From the NCBI GenBank assembly GCA_905221605.1, contig CAJNDS010002287.1, positions 62,001 to 126,000 on the forward strand: a stretch of 64,000 nucleotides of DNA. Direction: 5' to 3'. Source of the DNA: Symbiodinium natans. Taxonomy: Eukaryota > Sar > Dinophyceae > Suessiales > Symbiodiniaceae. Made by a program: the position numbers and the translations under genes. Position 1 is the first letter of the stretch, and every line of letters begins with the position of its first letter. This document shows positions 13,087 through 25,732 of this stretch, in pieces. Under the pieces are notes generated by a model. The model made no database searches, was not told the origin of the DNA, and worked only from the letters and a program-made list of their open reading frames with translations.

Positions 13087-13562
13087 ATGGCATCTGCCTC
13101 GACGGGAAGAATGGAAGAAATCCTCATTGCAAAGTTATGGGATCCAGGCGTGCTGGCCCAGGGGTCCAAAAGGCATGCAGAGTGGGATGCAAAGATCTGA
13201 GGGCCAAACGTTCGAAGCAACATTGATTTGGCCTCAATGTCTGGCAGGGTGAAGCAAAATGTCCACAGAGGCCAACTCATGTCCATGCGTGCATCTCAGG
13301 GAATGACAACTTTGCCGTTGACACTGACTGTGTCAGAAGTCCCCGCCAAGAATTCGAACCAACGCAGCGGGTCCTGTGAACGTTGCATGGGAGGAGCGCT
13401 TGGCTGCGCAGGTCAGGCACTGGCGAATCTCTTGACAAGCTTGAAGATGTGGACTTCCCTCTCATCGAAACCTTCAAAGACCTCTCTGACATCGCAGTCC
13501 TCGCTAAGCGAGGGCAGCTGCTTCATGGTTGTGGCGTGCCGCCTACATTCGGGGCACCTGGT
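13087..13562 (+). CDS. Candidate plus-strand gene fragment, unknown product
   Basis: An ATG at 13087 starts a frame MASASTGRMEEILIAKLWDP that runs to 13200. Further down, a frame with AGPVNVAWEERLAAQ lies near 13370-13412, and one with LDKLEDVDFPLIETFKDLSD lies at about 13440-13560 and stops at a good donor GTGAGC at 13561. The frames differ, so introns between them are implied but their ends were not fixed. No family was recognised. The opposite strand is also partly open, which lowers confidence. Confidence 0.35.
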
Positions 13563-14106
13563 GAGCAACTTTGCACTTCTCTATGAAATTCCCATACAGC
13601 TGCTACAGCTGCCTGTGTTCAAGATACAGGGAACTTACAAGTAGCACGCTGCAACACCGCACAGTCGACTCAGATGCGCTCTCTTCGCCTCAAGGCTTCC
13701 CCCTGCGTGTTGGTAGAGGACGCGTATCCCCGCCTGTCTCTGGTACTCTGCTCGCAGTTTCAGATCACATCCCAAAACAACAGGAAAATCGCAACTCAGC
13801 CCTCCAAACTGCCGGCTTGCCGCTTGAAATCATGTCAGGGTGGCGCACAGTTGCTGCACAGAAGGTGAAGGCATACTGCAGCGTCAACTGAATCAACAAA
13901 GGCTGCGGGTGTAGACCTGCCAGCGACTTCTGCCACAGAAGCTGGCGGATACATGGAAGTTGCGTCAGTGAGGGTGTGGAATGTGCGCAACTCATCGCGG
14001 CAACGGGGTTGACAATGAGCCAGAAGTGACCAACGTCCGCAAGTGGTATCTGAAAACAATACCAGCAACAGACACAAACGATGGCCTGCAAAGCGGCTCC
14101 AAGCAA

Positions 14107-14475
14107 ATGGGGCATTCCACACCTAAGCTCCGTGCTCTTGCACGAAGAAGACTGCAAAAGCTTGCAATGCTCGCTGTCTCAAGCTTAGCTTTGCTATGGT
14201 GTTGCTCTAAACTGCTCTTGCCGCTCGTGCTGCATGGATCATTCCAGAGGACCCCATCGCCATCCGCGCAACACCACGCCGTCCAAGGCAAGCACCCCCA
14301 CGACCGCGTGGAAGGACGCAGGGATCTGCGAGGAACTCCTAAGAAATTGAGGTACCGCACAATACAAAGATGTGCAAAATGGCGTGAAGGGTCCACAGAC
14401 AAGGAATCACACACACACACACACACACACACAAAAAAAAACGCTGAATGTGTCCTCTGCCTCAGATGCCCCTAG
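14107..14475 (+). CDS. Candidate membrane-anchored protein, N-terminal exon
   Basis: An ATG at 14107 begins MGHSTPKLRALARRRLQKLA, followed by a hydrophobic run (about residues 20 to 44, LAVSSLALLWCC and LLLPLVL). A basic start before a hydrophobic segment is typical of a signal anchor. The frame then becomes polar and continues into a CA repeat, where it codes His-Thr, so the true exon probably ends earlier, for example at GTACCG near 14351. No function is suggested. Confidence 0.3.
   Translation: MGHSTPKLRALARRRLQKLAMLAVSSLALLWCCSKLLLPLVLHGSFQRTPSPSAQHHAVQGKHPHDRVEGRRDLRGTPKKLRYRTIQRCAKWREGSTDKESHTHTHTHTKKNAECVLCLRCP
14408..14440. repeat. CA dinucleotide and A run
   Basis: cacaca repeats followed by aaaaaaaa, a simple repeat. 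Confidence 0.9.
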
Positions 14476-17059
14476 GTAATGCATGAAGGAGTCCAGTAGA
14501 AGCCTGGAAACTTCACGAGCCACGTGGACCCCTCCTCTTACACAACTTGTGCACTGCAGACACTGACACTCTCTTCGGTGCCTCTTCTGGGCTCTTAAGG
14601 AGTGATCTCGTTCAGTATAGTGGCGGGTGATTTTCTTGACCTCCACCTGGTAACCGGTAGTACTTCTATTAGAACTCTTGGCTAGACTATAGACGATCAG
14701 GATTTGTTCAGTTTTTAGCGACCCCGTTTCGAGTTTGGGGTCACAGCCCTACCTGAAAACACTTGCCGCGAACTCCGAAACCCTCAGCCATGTGTTCATG
14801 CCTCCCATGGCCCTTCCTAGCTGCCTTTGTGCCATTTTGCTGACGTAAGGATGACGTTTGGGAGCGGTACTCATGGCATCAATCTCGAGGCCTGCCCGGG
14901 CCCCACATCCCGTCAACCCAACATACATGTGTATGTATATATATATATGTATAGACATATGTTTACACATATATATAAACCTATACATAACGGATGTATA
15001 TATACATGTACATGCAACTCTCGTCAATCTGTAACATGATCTCGTTTGTTGTTCGGCCCCGGTCTCGTTACCGAGAGAGAGTGCCACCCCAACAAAAAAA
15101 AAAAAACGCACATCCACCTTTACTCCTCTCGCCGCCTCGCCAGTAGATAAAAGCGATTGCTCATATGACACTTCCAAAACCACCACGCAGTCAGCTTCGC
15201 CTGTACTGGTTGTATCCAGCTTGAATCTGAACAATCGCGCACCTTCCAGGCGGTGCATCCATGTCTGCTGGAAATTAAATACAACAAGTACCATGTCTTA
15301 AATGCTTTACACATGTGTCCTCTGTCTCCCATCATCAACAAGCAATGGCATATGGGTTTGCAGATCATTCCAGCGCCTCAAGGACTCCGGGCTCAGCCAG
15401 TAAGGCTTCAGCCCAGGCCGGGCCTGCTGCACTATCCTGCATTTGAAGCAGGAACTTGCCGTCAGCAACACATTCTCGAAGTCTGCAAGGGTCTTTCTTG
15501 GCATTTGTCACCTCCTAGGCTGAAGTGTACTTCAATCGAACCGCCATGTCCTCTCGGCAACTCGCCGCCAGGCGAGAGACCCGGCCTAGGTGTCAAGGAT
15601 GCCGTGATCTAGTGCCGGCCAGGCCATGCGAGGTCTCAGGCCCCAACTCGCTGAAGCGCTGCCATGAGAAAGCACTTCCCGTCGATTCGCGCCAGAACTG
15701 TGACAGCGATTGACAGCGTATGGCATAGTATAAAGAAGTGCATAGAGAGCCTCACACAGGTCCCTTGCGCAAGTTCCGTGAGCTGCACAAGGCTGCCTCG
15801 CAAGGCGAGGAGGGGCAAGTCTGCTTCGAAGCAGTAGCCCAGTAGCTCCTTGCAGTCACGCTGAAGAGGGCGAGAGGGAGAGGGACGGGACAGAGCGAGA
15901 GCTGCACAGCTCAGTAGCCGCCTCTGCCATGCTCTCTGGTATGGGAAGACCTGTCACACTACTTCGTGCATGTGTGCACCGCAAAATCCGCAAACATCTG
16001 TTGAACCTCAATGTTTCGGCAGGCCTCGTGATAGTGCTCCGGCGGCGATATCTGGCAGGCCTTTGCCTGACGCTGACTCTGCACAGCAGTGCCCGACGTG
16101 AACAGAGTCGCGGTTTGTCAGGGCCTTCCGCGGAACGTGCGACCTCGGCCCAAGCTGTCTTGTCGCCCCTCAAGATCCTGGAACGGTGGAAGCATCAAGC
16201 AAAGGGCACCAACTTGTGAATGGCGCACTGGGCCTTAGCCGTAGTCCGGCATCAAGGCCACCGAGCATCCCACACGGATCCTGCAATCTTTGGCTTCCAT
16301 TCGCAAAGTCTAGCCTGCAAGTCCGTTTACTGGCCTCTTTGAGGATTGCCGCTGTGTAGGGCGAGAGCCCGTCATCAGCCAAGGCACGGGGATCTGCCTG
16401 AGCCGCTGTCGCGATAAGCTGCTGATTGGTCCTCTTGGAGTATCTTTTGGGATCGGGATCGGGGATCACACGCCCAGGTCGAGAGTCAGCTTTGCTGCCA
16501 TCCTCGGGCCGCTTTCCTGCAGAGCAACGACTTGAATTCGAACGCCCTGCCTGGCCCTACCTTCCAATGGATCCCTGGTTATTCCTGTGGCACCCAAAAC
16601 TGGCACCTCCATCTCTGCTGCGAAGCGCGCGCACGCGGCAGGGTCCTGGCTGGCTTTTTTTTTATCGCATTGCGTCGGTCTCCCGTATCACTAGCTGACA
16701 GACCTGCTGACAAAAGAGTCGGGCACACACAAGCACCGGAGGCAACTTTCCCGGCAATGATGCCAGCAGCCGCGATCAAGGCAAACCTTGCAAGTTGCCC
16801 CGTTCGCTCTAAACGCACTGATGGTAACATGTCTGAGCATCGAGCGAAAGCGGATTGCGAAGTTGACTGTGACCGAACGCTGCAACCTCCCAACTCTCGG
16901 AGCTTCTCGGACTTCAGGGGAGGGAGACACATCGGGAAAGAACATGAAAGCCGTGAAAGTGCAAGAAGAACCACTGCGGTACATGAGGACTGCCACAAGG
17001 ATCCTCGCTTGAGACCTGGGGAGGCCTTTAACCGGACCGCCCCGGTGCGGGAGACACAG
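14476..17059. other. No gene recognised; TA tract and poly(A)
   Basis: Contains an AT/TATATG tract at about 14925 to 15010 and a run of 14 A at about 15093. Several frames are open on both strands at 15500 to 17000 without family motifs. Confidence 0.4.
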
Positions 17060-17171
17060 CTTACTGTTGGAAAGAAGGGAATGAGGGAATAAGGGCCCTG
17101 TATACAGTATGCACCCTTTAAGGGATTACATAGGGCCCTTACTCCCTCATTCCCTGCTAACCAACAGTAAG
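17060..17171. repeat. Imperfect inverted repeat (hairpin, MITE-like)
   Basis: The left arm cttactgttgg plus gggaatgagggaataaggg (17060-17098) is matched by the right arm (17133-17171) read on the other strand with one mismatch in the inner 22 bases; the outer 11 bases match exactly. The arms are separated by about 34 bases that contain ccctttaaggg. The whole unit is about 112 bases and could be a small mobile element or a transcript hairpin. Confidence 0.8.
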
Positions 17172-17530
17172 ACAAGTTGCGCTCCAGCCTCGCCAGGCGC
17201 AACCAAGCGCAGCGTCAGGGACGCGTCGTGGCCCCCATCGACCACGAGCCGAGCCTCAGCGCCAGTGGATCAGGAGATGCAATGGGACGGCAAGCCACAG
17301 AGTGCTAGTATGATATCCGATTTATTTAGCCATAAGAATTTCTTCAGCTGGTCTACCCGAGTTGATGATGATTGTCAACAGAATAAATTTCTACAAGCTT
17401 TTCATTCAACATCAATTTGCGGGTTACTGTATCTTCACCTGCTCATCTGACCTTCTGGATCCTTTACGCATAAGTTCCGGTGAGCAAGAGACATGTTTTG
17501 GAAGACCTGAACACATGTATAGCAGTCAAG

Positions 17531-18050
17531 TCAGATCTCAGTTGGTTTATACTGATTGACTCTTGCTTTCTCTTTGCTCTCAGGATAACCCAGACTGGAA
17601 CTCTTCTTCATTGAGCTCGTTTCGCAGATGTTGTCATCTTGCGGCAGGATTAACTTATAGTCTTCATACTTGCGTCCTGGCCGAAACCCAAACTCTTCCC
17701 AGTGTCCCTCTACAGAAGAACCCACTTTTGTCTCCGACCATCTCTGCCATGCCTCAAGCTGTCCCTCCAAGCCTCCAACGCGCCCCTCGGTGCCTGGAAA
17801 AGTTGAAAGCGGATCCACTTCGAGCTTTCCATCGCACTCCTGGGGGCAGACCGTCAGGTTGCAGGCAAAACTGGGGATCTCCTTGGCTGGAGCCTGTGGC
17901 TTGCTCCAGATGCATCCGGTCCATGGCGGCTCTGTCCAGGAGGCCATGGGTGTCCTGCGATGTTTCTTTTCGCGCTCGCTCGGGTCGCAGCATGTGACGC
18001 GCTAGTCTCGGCACTTGTCGGAGTCCTGGACAGCACGTCGCTCGGAGCAT
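17531..18050 (-). CDS. Unknown protein, two candidate exons
   Basis: The last exon (17839-17531) follows a pyrimidine-rich CCCCCAG and starts with G. It reads ECDGKLEVDPLSTFPGTEG through GHWEEFGFRPGRKYEDYKL to a TGA at 17531. An upstream frame (about 18050-17890) reads KETSQDTHGLLDRAAMDRMH and could join in phase by a GC donor after MHLEQ. The C-terminus is rich in Lys and Ser. I recognise no family. Composition and the clean acceptor make the last exon believable; the join is a guess. Confidence 0.5.
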
Positions 18051-18999
18051 GAAAGCCTCTTGACCTCACATGCCCCGTGCACAATGCAGATCATGCAAAA
18101 CCATGCAACAGTTAAACTTAACGACTCAAACGTCCCCAGCCTGGGTACGCCAATCGAGATCTGCCCGCTGAACCAGAAAGTGTTGATGCAAACCTGCATG
18201 CACAGTGTCCCAAGTTGTTTGATCCTCACCTGACGTGCTCGGCATGATCGGACACAAATATCGCCAGGCTCGCTGTCTTGATGTGCAGGCTCCACCAGTA
18301 CTGCCTCGACACCAGTGCGTTATCAGTAGCCTCTGGTGCGCCATAACATCACCATAACATCTGGGCATCCGCACCTGGTCTTGCCAAGAATGACCCTCAA
18401 GGTGCTGCCTTCAAGTGCCTGCCCACAAGCAAAGCAAAGCAAAGTAAAACGACCAGCGCACAGATCCTGCAGGCTCTCAACAGATCTCTACAGCACGGGG
18501 CAGAGCTCGAAGAAACAAGTCGATGGAAAGAGTAGTAACCTTTTCTAGAGCAGCGTCTGATCCGGAACTGGCAAGTGCATGACTGATGTCGATTCTTTTC
18601 GCCTCTGTGGCAGCGAAGAAGAGTACAATTTCAAGGCTTTGCCGGGCGCAGATGCCAGAAGGCACTTATCAAACGTGCACGGTGTCAGTGGTGGAATGCT
18701 TCGCATGCCATCTGCTCCGGCAGAGGAACCCCGAAAACAGTAATTTTGCAAGATCCTCTCAAGAAAAGTGTGCGAACGCGAGTTCGAAGAACGAGGTCAA
18801 TGAAACCTACATGCCGACCCAAACTCCTCGGAGCATATACAGGAAGTTCTGTCGACAATAACGGCCTCAAATCATGGAGAAATCCCGGAATCTTGGAGGT
18901 TGAGCCGAGCAAATCTGGAAAATGAAGGTGAGCAAATCGCAGGTTTTGGGATTGTGGGCATTTCAGGTGAGCAAACATCTAAGTGTTTCAGAGGCCCAG
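18051..18999. other. No gene recognised
   Basis: Short frames only. A small aaagc repeat lies near 18430. Confidence 0.4.
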
Positions 19000-20300
19000 G
19001 TACTCATGAGCGGACCTGATGGAAAATAATCTTAATCGCCCAAGTGAAAAACCCGTGCATAACGTAGCTATTGTGACTAGCATAGTTGCAGGCAAGATAC
19101 ATTAATGAAACTACTTGCATGATTAACCGAACAAGTGTTGTCCAATTTTTGAGCTAGGACTACAATTATGAACGACACAGCTGCTTTTCAATAGCAAAAC
19201 ATAAGAATTTAAGTGACTTCCAATTAAATTCATCAACCTAATCCGAGCATTCACATTTTTAGCTGCGTAGAGCAAGAACCGATTTAGTAAGGGTATAGGG
19301 TCCCATTTTGTTCACTTGATATCAATCAAACGAGTATTACAAAATCAAGACAAGGCCATTTGTCCCCGGCCATTCACATGATGTAGTTTCGAAAAATCAG
19401 CCGAAAGCCAATTATGTCAAATTACCTGAACTATTGAGATGTTTCCTTGGGATGGCAGAGTTTTTGCTTGATACCCAAGATGTTAACCAAGCAAGTTCGA
19501 ATGGAGCACCTGACATCGAATTTACAAAGCGTATAGTCCTTTAAATTCTGCTCGCACAACAAATGGAAGAACTTGGAGATTACTTGTTTCAATGAGAAGG
19601 TTTGTTAAATGAAAGCATTCTGAGATTATTTGCTTCAATGAGAATATTTGTAAGACCCTAACTACAAGAGAATATGGCTTTTGACTTCTCCACTTAGGTC
19701 TGGGCACTCTTGAATGAGATGCGCATCCAATGCTCTCGATTCATAAAAGACACTCTGAAATGAGATGTCACTCAAAAAAGGTGCGAACACACAGAAGACA
19801 AAAGCACGATGATGATATGTGAGGGAGTTGTTTACTGTATCATGCGATGAGTGCAGGCAGCACCCCTGGGCAGAAAACCGCAAACCCTGGGCACCAGTCC
19901 TCAAAATCAAAAGCCACAACAACTTGTTTAAAAAATCTGCGCACCCCTACTCCTGGGTCATGTCTGGGGCACTAGTCCGGTTGTCTTGCGTGTTTGAGCT
20001 CCACGGCTCGAGGCCGCCATAGTCTCCGGAAGCTCTGTGCAAGTAAGTACAAAAATGAATTTATGTGTGTTCAAAGTTGAAATTGTGGGGTGTGGTTTTT
20101 GGGAGTTAGCACATGTTTGTAAACTTGTGTATTTATTTAATGATTTGTTTATTTATATTCTTATTTAGATGCACAATCATTTCTGTTAGGCTGTATCATA
20201 TTTGATTGAACTATACCCAAAAGATGTATGTTACACAAAAACTATGATATGAATGAGTTCGGACAGACCGGAATGTGGTTGCCCCGACGGAATGGGTCCC
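19000..20300. other. AT-rich gene-free island
   Basis: Base composition drops clearly below the surrounding DNA. No convincing coding frame was seen. A near-duplicate of about 32 bases occurs at 19571-19602 and 19620-19651 (gagattacttgtttcaatga against gagattatttgcttcaatga). Confidence 0.6.
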
Positions 20301-20849
20301 ATTGAGAGAAACCGCTGCTTGTGACATCTGAAGCAACCAAAGTTAAAAGCTATTTGGACTTGTTGAAGCTAATTTGCACCATGGTTGTAATTGACCATGA
20401 TATCGACAGCGGCATCTTCTTCAGTGTGGCTGCAATGCCGCACTGGGCTAGGCGTCTGAACATGTTGCATCACATTGCAGGCTAACTAGTAAGCACATTG
20501 CTGGGGTTTGTTCTCTCCCTTTTCACGCCGACGCCTCAGGCACTGCATTGCCGTGCAAGTTTGGCTGAGGCTCTTTGTTGCATGGTACCACGTCCCTGGT
20601 AGTTTCAGCAGACTCTGACTTCCTGTAACAATCTCGTGTGGCCCTGCTTATCTGGAAAATCATTGGCAACTCCAGAGCTGGGTCCATGCGTCTGTTCTGA
20701 AGCCTTGCGCCTTGCGCTCAGGACGGGGTGAGTTTCGAAAGTGCAGTCGTGGCATCCTGGCGTGGGCAATGTGCTGGAGTGATTAGGTGCAGTGTCACGT
20801 GAGTTCCCACCAAACAGAAAAGCTGGCCCACCAGCGCAAGTGTCACAAG
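20301..20849. other. No gene recognised
   Basis: Lies just downstream of the phosphatase gene on its coding strand, so it may include that gene's 3' untranslated region. Confidence 0.4.
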
Positions 20850-22380
20850 CTACAAGTGGCTGCAGCTTCCACGGCAAATGACGGCCAAATGACAGCGATG
20901 CAGATTCATTTTTTCTGTCGCGGCCTCAATGCGTGCACGCTTAGGATCAGGCTCTGCAACGAAGGAAGCCAGATCCACCCCTAAGGTTAAAGCCTTGCAG
21001 AGCTCAAAACGCTCTTCAAGATCCTTCTTCTGCCGAGCTGCTTCGTTCCAAAACTCTTCGACATCTTGCAAACTTAAGCCTTGCTGGCCATGCCCGGATT
21101 GCAGGTTGTGCTGATTCGTAGCCCAAGCAGCATGAATGCCAATCTTACGAAGTACCTCGTCTTTATACTCCTTTGTCGTCCTTTCGCAGCCCTGTGCCAG
21201 CTTCAGGCCGTCTTCAAAGGTCAGCAGCTGCAAGGCAAAGCCAGAATTCGGCCAGACCCGCCACCTGATGGCAGCAAGTCGTCTAAAGGCCTCGAGCACG
21301 GACACCTTCAACTCCCGTACCAGGCAAGCAACTGCCACCGTGGCACTGCGAGAAGCCCCTTGCCGGCAGGCGATCAAGGTTACTGCAGGAGCAGATGCCA
21401 CGAAGTCGATGGCCGCTGTAAGTAGAGAGCCCAAGTCTTCACCTGCACTATCCCTTACCGGCACGATGTGCAAATCAGAGGCAGAGATACCTGCGAGGGG
21501 CAGTGCCGTTGTTAGTGCAGATACATGGGCATCGCGGTCAGGCTTCCCGCAACAAACAACTCGCTTGATCTCATGCGATTGAAGGATGTTTGCAATGGTG
21601 CTGGCTGACAGCTCGCCAAGCCCAGATAGCCTTAAACCACAGCCTATGTCATCGACCTCAGCATGGGGAGGCAGCCGAAGCTTGTCGGAAAACAGCTCCA
21701 ACTCAGCAGCACTCTTGCCAAGCAACGCCTGCTTGCACTTCGCAAAAGCCTCCTCAAGGGGAAGATCGCAAGAACATTTGTCCCACATACTCTCAGCCTC
21801 CGCAAGGCTTGCAGGCACTCCATTATGCCACGCTGTTGCCCACGCTGCGTGAGCACCGATGCGACGCTGCACGTGGAGGTGCTGCTTGCTGTCCTTCTCG
21901 GTTGTAGTGGCCACAGCTTCCAGAGAGAGAGACACCAAGGAGTGGACGAGCAGCGCGCTCGGCCAAACTCTCCATCTTGAACTGGCGACGAGCTCAAACG
22001 CACTCGCCAGATCCGCTCCACCTCTCAGCAAATATGCCAGCACCACAGCGACACTTCGAGAGGCACCTTTACTGCATGCGACAAGTACCGCGCTCAATTC
22101 ATCGTCCAAAGCTTCTTGTATGAAAGCCACGGCTTTGTCCAAGATACCGCATATGTCTGACACATCATCTGGAACAAGGGGAGCTATGTGAAGCTCTGTG
22201 TTGCCACCAACCAATGCTTCCTTGGCCGCTGCTATATGTGCATCTTGGCCAGATCGCCCACAAAGTACCAGATGGGTCACAGCATGCGTCTGCAATGCCA
22301 GACCAATAGCTTCAGGGCTCAACCCGCCCACTCCGCCGAGCAGCAGCCGGTCCTGACATGACCAGCAGCTGCATGTCGGA
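20850..22380 (-). CDS. Tandem dual-specificity phosphatase-like protein, large single exon
   Basis: Dual-specificity phosphatases remove phosphate from Tyr and Ser/Thr using a Cys in a C-x5-R loop. This frame of about 510 residues has two copies of such a domain, about 236 residues apart. The first signature is ACSKGASRS (C at 22074-22076) and the second ACRQGASRS (C at 21366-21368). Both keep Cys and Arg but have Ala where the family usually has His before the Cys. Each copy is followed by WRVWP and by IGxHAAWATxxHN, so the whole unit was duplicated. The exon begins after TCTTCTTTGCAG (22381-22392); a stop sits upstream in frame, so the start codon must be in another exon. It ends at TAG at 20850. 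Activity could be altered by the missing His. Confidence 0.82.
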
Positions 22381-22392
22381 CTGCAAAGAAGA

Positions 22393-23968
22393 CGAAAGAC
22401 TTTTGAAGCCAAACATTGCTCAAGTATGCATCAATGTGATGCCGGCCGAGGAGCCTGAACTTCTGTAACTTGTGGGCAAGGTCCTGGGCTGCCGTTGGTG
22501 GAAGCCGCGGTCGTGTCCATGGCCTTGACCCCCCTCTCCGCGCCAAAGGGGTTGGGCGGTTGGGCGGTTGGGCTCGGGTGTGGGGCTGGATATGTAATAA
22601 GATGCTTGATGATACAAAAACTCTGAACCGAAACAAGCCAGGTGTTCAAGGCTGGGTTTGGGCCTGAGTTTGGACTCCAATCCCTTTTGCCCATTCTCCG
22701 GCACGGTGCTGCAAAGCTTCTTTCCGTGGCTGGTGCATGTTGTGGCATGGTATGTTGTGCATGTGAGACAGGGCACTGGGCGCCTGCTTTAAGTGTTGAG
22801 CTTCTGAGCACTACATCAGCGCCTAGTCGGTTAGATCCAGCTTAAGAAATGGATACGCCCAGCGGTCAGACAGTGTCACCACTTGTCAGACCTGCCATCA
22901 GGAAACACGAAAACACGAAAGGCGACGGATTTGCTCGTCGTAGTGCTGAACAGCTTGGGCTCTTGCTGGCCAAGCCTATTGAAAAACAGGAGACCAAGAC
23001 TACTTGCAATGCGAAGCTACGCAAGTGAAAGTGCAGCCCTTTGTCCCTGGACGTCTGCCAGGCCAATGGGCAAGACTGCACCATTCTCGCCGATTCTAGC
23101 CACTCTAAAGAGAAGTCCCGGGGTGTGCACGCTGTAGTCTTTCCTGCTCGTCATTGTTAAACTAAGCAACGACCGGCTGTGCTGCAAGGCTTGAACTTGC
23201 CGGAGCAGGTAGCGCTCCAGAATTGTTGTGACTAGAAGTTGTCACATGGAAACACGCCAGGAAGCTTCCTTCTGGAGGCTTTCCTGTCTAAATCTGCGTT
23301 GGCAGGGAGCCTGTCTAGTAAATGCCGAGATGTTGCTTCCAGCTGTTTTCGAGTTAACAGCGAGCCTGGGACATTGATTTGCACAAGACAGGCTCAGAAA
23401 ACATTCCTAAAGGACTCAGTCATCATCCTGACAGCTGCATTGCGGTACTCAAATCTGCAACATGAGATTCGCCTAGCAAGCTTCACCATGACTGACGCAC
23501 TGATTAATCTTCTCTCCCATGGTACTGGGCGGAACGTCTCTTCCAAGCCATGAACATTCTGAAGTATCTTGAAGTATGTCCAAAAAGTATCTTCGTCTGA
23601 CATGGATTGGTATGGACGGTAGAGCTGGCAGCCATGCTACAGAATCCCAATCGTTGGCTTGCTCCCCCTCGGGAAACTCCACACGAACCTGGGCAGCGTC
23701 AGATCAAAAACGCTCAAGATCGATCAAGCACCCTACCCGATGAGTCATGCAACTCTGGGCATATCTGAGCATGTCTCAGCACATCTGAGCATGAGCACGT
23801 CGTAAACGAAGCCTTCCTCCCCGGGCTTCGTCTGGTGAGCCCGGAAGCTGACGTCCATGTGAGCCTATGGTATGGTTTTGAAATAGACGCGGCACAGAGC
23901 TGCTGCGCTAGAGTCTTGGCACAATGCAGGCCCATGTGCACGCCTTGTGTCGGGCAAGTTCGTCATCA
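22393..23968. other. No gene recognised
   Basis: Probably contains the 5' exon or exons of the phosphatase. There is a gttgggcg tandem near 22550. No motif was found. Confidence 0.4.
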
Positions 23969-25094
23969 TCAAGCTTGTTTAAGTTCACCTGCTTGCGGCA
24001 CGGGAACACGGGCCAGACTGCTACGCGCTTCAGGCCTGATGATAGTCAATCTGCTGGTTGGTCGGCCTGAGGAACAAGGCATTAGCTCCATGAACTTGAG
24101 AAGCTCGACGAGTCTCACTGGCGCAGTCAACCTCGCTAAGCCTCGCTTGGAGCCTTGACAAAGCCCACACGCGGCAATGTCGCAAACATTGGCTTTTTTG
24201 TTCCTTCGATGCTGGGCGGTCAAACCTCTCCAGTGGAGGCACGATCTCTATCCTCATGATCTGCTTTCTTTCCATGACCTTCACAGCTCGCATCCTGCCT
24301 CACATGGCTTCTCCAGTTCTCGAGCATCACCTGTGACAGAACGTCCCATCTGTCATTCCTTCCGTCCTTCCAGCGGCAACATGATGCTGAGGCGTGGTAT
24401 GCTGCAGGTGTTATCGAGAAGGCCAGATAGCCTCAGCGAAGGAAGCCAGACAGCATCGGCCGTTTCTGCCGGCAAAGCGGATACTTCGGCGGCGCGAAAC
24501 TCTCCAGGACAGCAGAAGGGCGTTGCTGCCGGAGGTCGCCCTTCTTCGTGTTGATGGCAGCCGCCTTGAATGGGCCTTGAAGACGCTGACAATGTCCAAG
24601 CTGAAGTTGGTGCCCTCGATGTGGCACATCCCATCTCACCATCTGACGACTCCCCCACATGTTCCTGACTCAGGTGCTTGCTTGGGCACCTGAAAAACGA
24701 TGTGCCCGCTCAATCTGGAACAGCCACCGTAGTTGTCGTACACGAAGTGCCAACACCGCTGCGCTCCTTGAGCCAACCTCATGCTCACAACATGCATCAG
24801 AAGTAGTAAAGCGAACTACGCACTTGCAACACTTGCTTTCGTAAGCTGCAGAGTGGGCACAGTTTCCACACTGGGCTTTGCCTCCGAGCTGATAGATCAC
24901 TCTTCCACCCGAGTCCTCCAAACCTCAAGCAAGCCACTTGCCATCAGCAGCAAGCCTAGCCCGAAGAGAACCGGCGAATCTTCAGCCAAGCAGCCGCAGC
25001 GCCCACCAAATTCTATCAAGCTGCTCCCGTCACGGCCGAAGGTCATCGCGGCAGCTGCATCGCAGGCTGGACAGGTCGGCCACACAGCGAAGAC
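23969..25094 (-). CDS. Unknown Cys-rich protein with one membrane segment
   Basis: Exon 25094-24924 follows GGCAG and reads FAVWPTCPACDAAAAMTFG, then FGGRCGC, then a hydrophobic segment VLFGLGLLLMASGLLE. A GT donor follows, and after an intron of about 53 bases CGNCAHSAAYESKCCKC joins in phase and ends at GTAGTT. CxxC pairs suggest metal binding. Further frames on the same strand are GTNFSLDIVSVFK (about 24620, AG/G acceptor, GC donor), MERKQIMRIEIVPPLERF (about 24270) and LTAPVRLVELLKFMELMPCS to a TAA at 23969. That these all belong to one gene is inferred only from strand and order. Family unknown. Confidence 0.45.
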
Positions 25095-25732
25095 TGCCAG
25101 ATGAGTGGCATCGACCTCGCTCTTTTTGACTAGACTCTAGACGTACTAGACGTCTCATCGGACCAGCGACAGTGGAAGAGAGTTGAAGGCTCATTGGCCT
25201 GTTGACAGCCTCGACTCATGTTGGTTGCATCAGGTCGAGGAACGCCGGCATAGCCAGAGTCGTCCACCATCCTGTCCACCTTAAATTAAGAGACAAATTC
25301 TTCTCGGTGACACAGCGCCCACCAAACCGGCCAACTCGGCGTGTGAAGGTGCCAATCAGTTTGGGGGGCCTTGGGGGTACCTTGGGGTGACGGGTGGGCA
25401 CGAGCCGAAAACGGACTGTGTCTTGTGGCGGACCCCTCCCCTCCGCTGGGATTGCCGGCCTGAGCCGGAGGCTCCTATCACCACCTGGCCTTGCTATTGT
25501 GGAAGCGAGCACCTGGCTTGATGTTTGCTATCCCAGTGGCCACTTCACGCAGTGTCGAATCATTGACCAGCGTTGGAGGCAGCCTTTGCGCGTGTCTGTT
25601 TGGAGGTCTGCATGTTGTGACGGATCTTTGCTGACACCCGAAGCCTGAAGCTCATGCTGCATTGTGTGAACCTATGACAGACCGTATGCAGGACGCAGAT
25701 CGACAATTGGCTGACGACAGGTGCCATGGAAA
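25095..25732. other. No gene recognised
   Basis: Frames on both strands, no motif. Confidence 0.35.

Noticed and set aside
24767-24774. cttgagcc, matching the end of the dinoflagellate spliced leader in reverse
   Set aside because: Only eight bases match; the remaining leader sequence is absent, so it is not a retrocopy scar.
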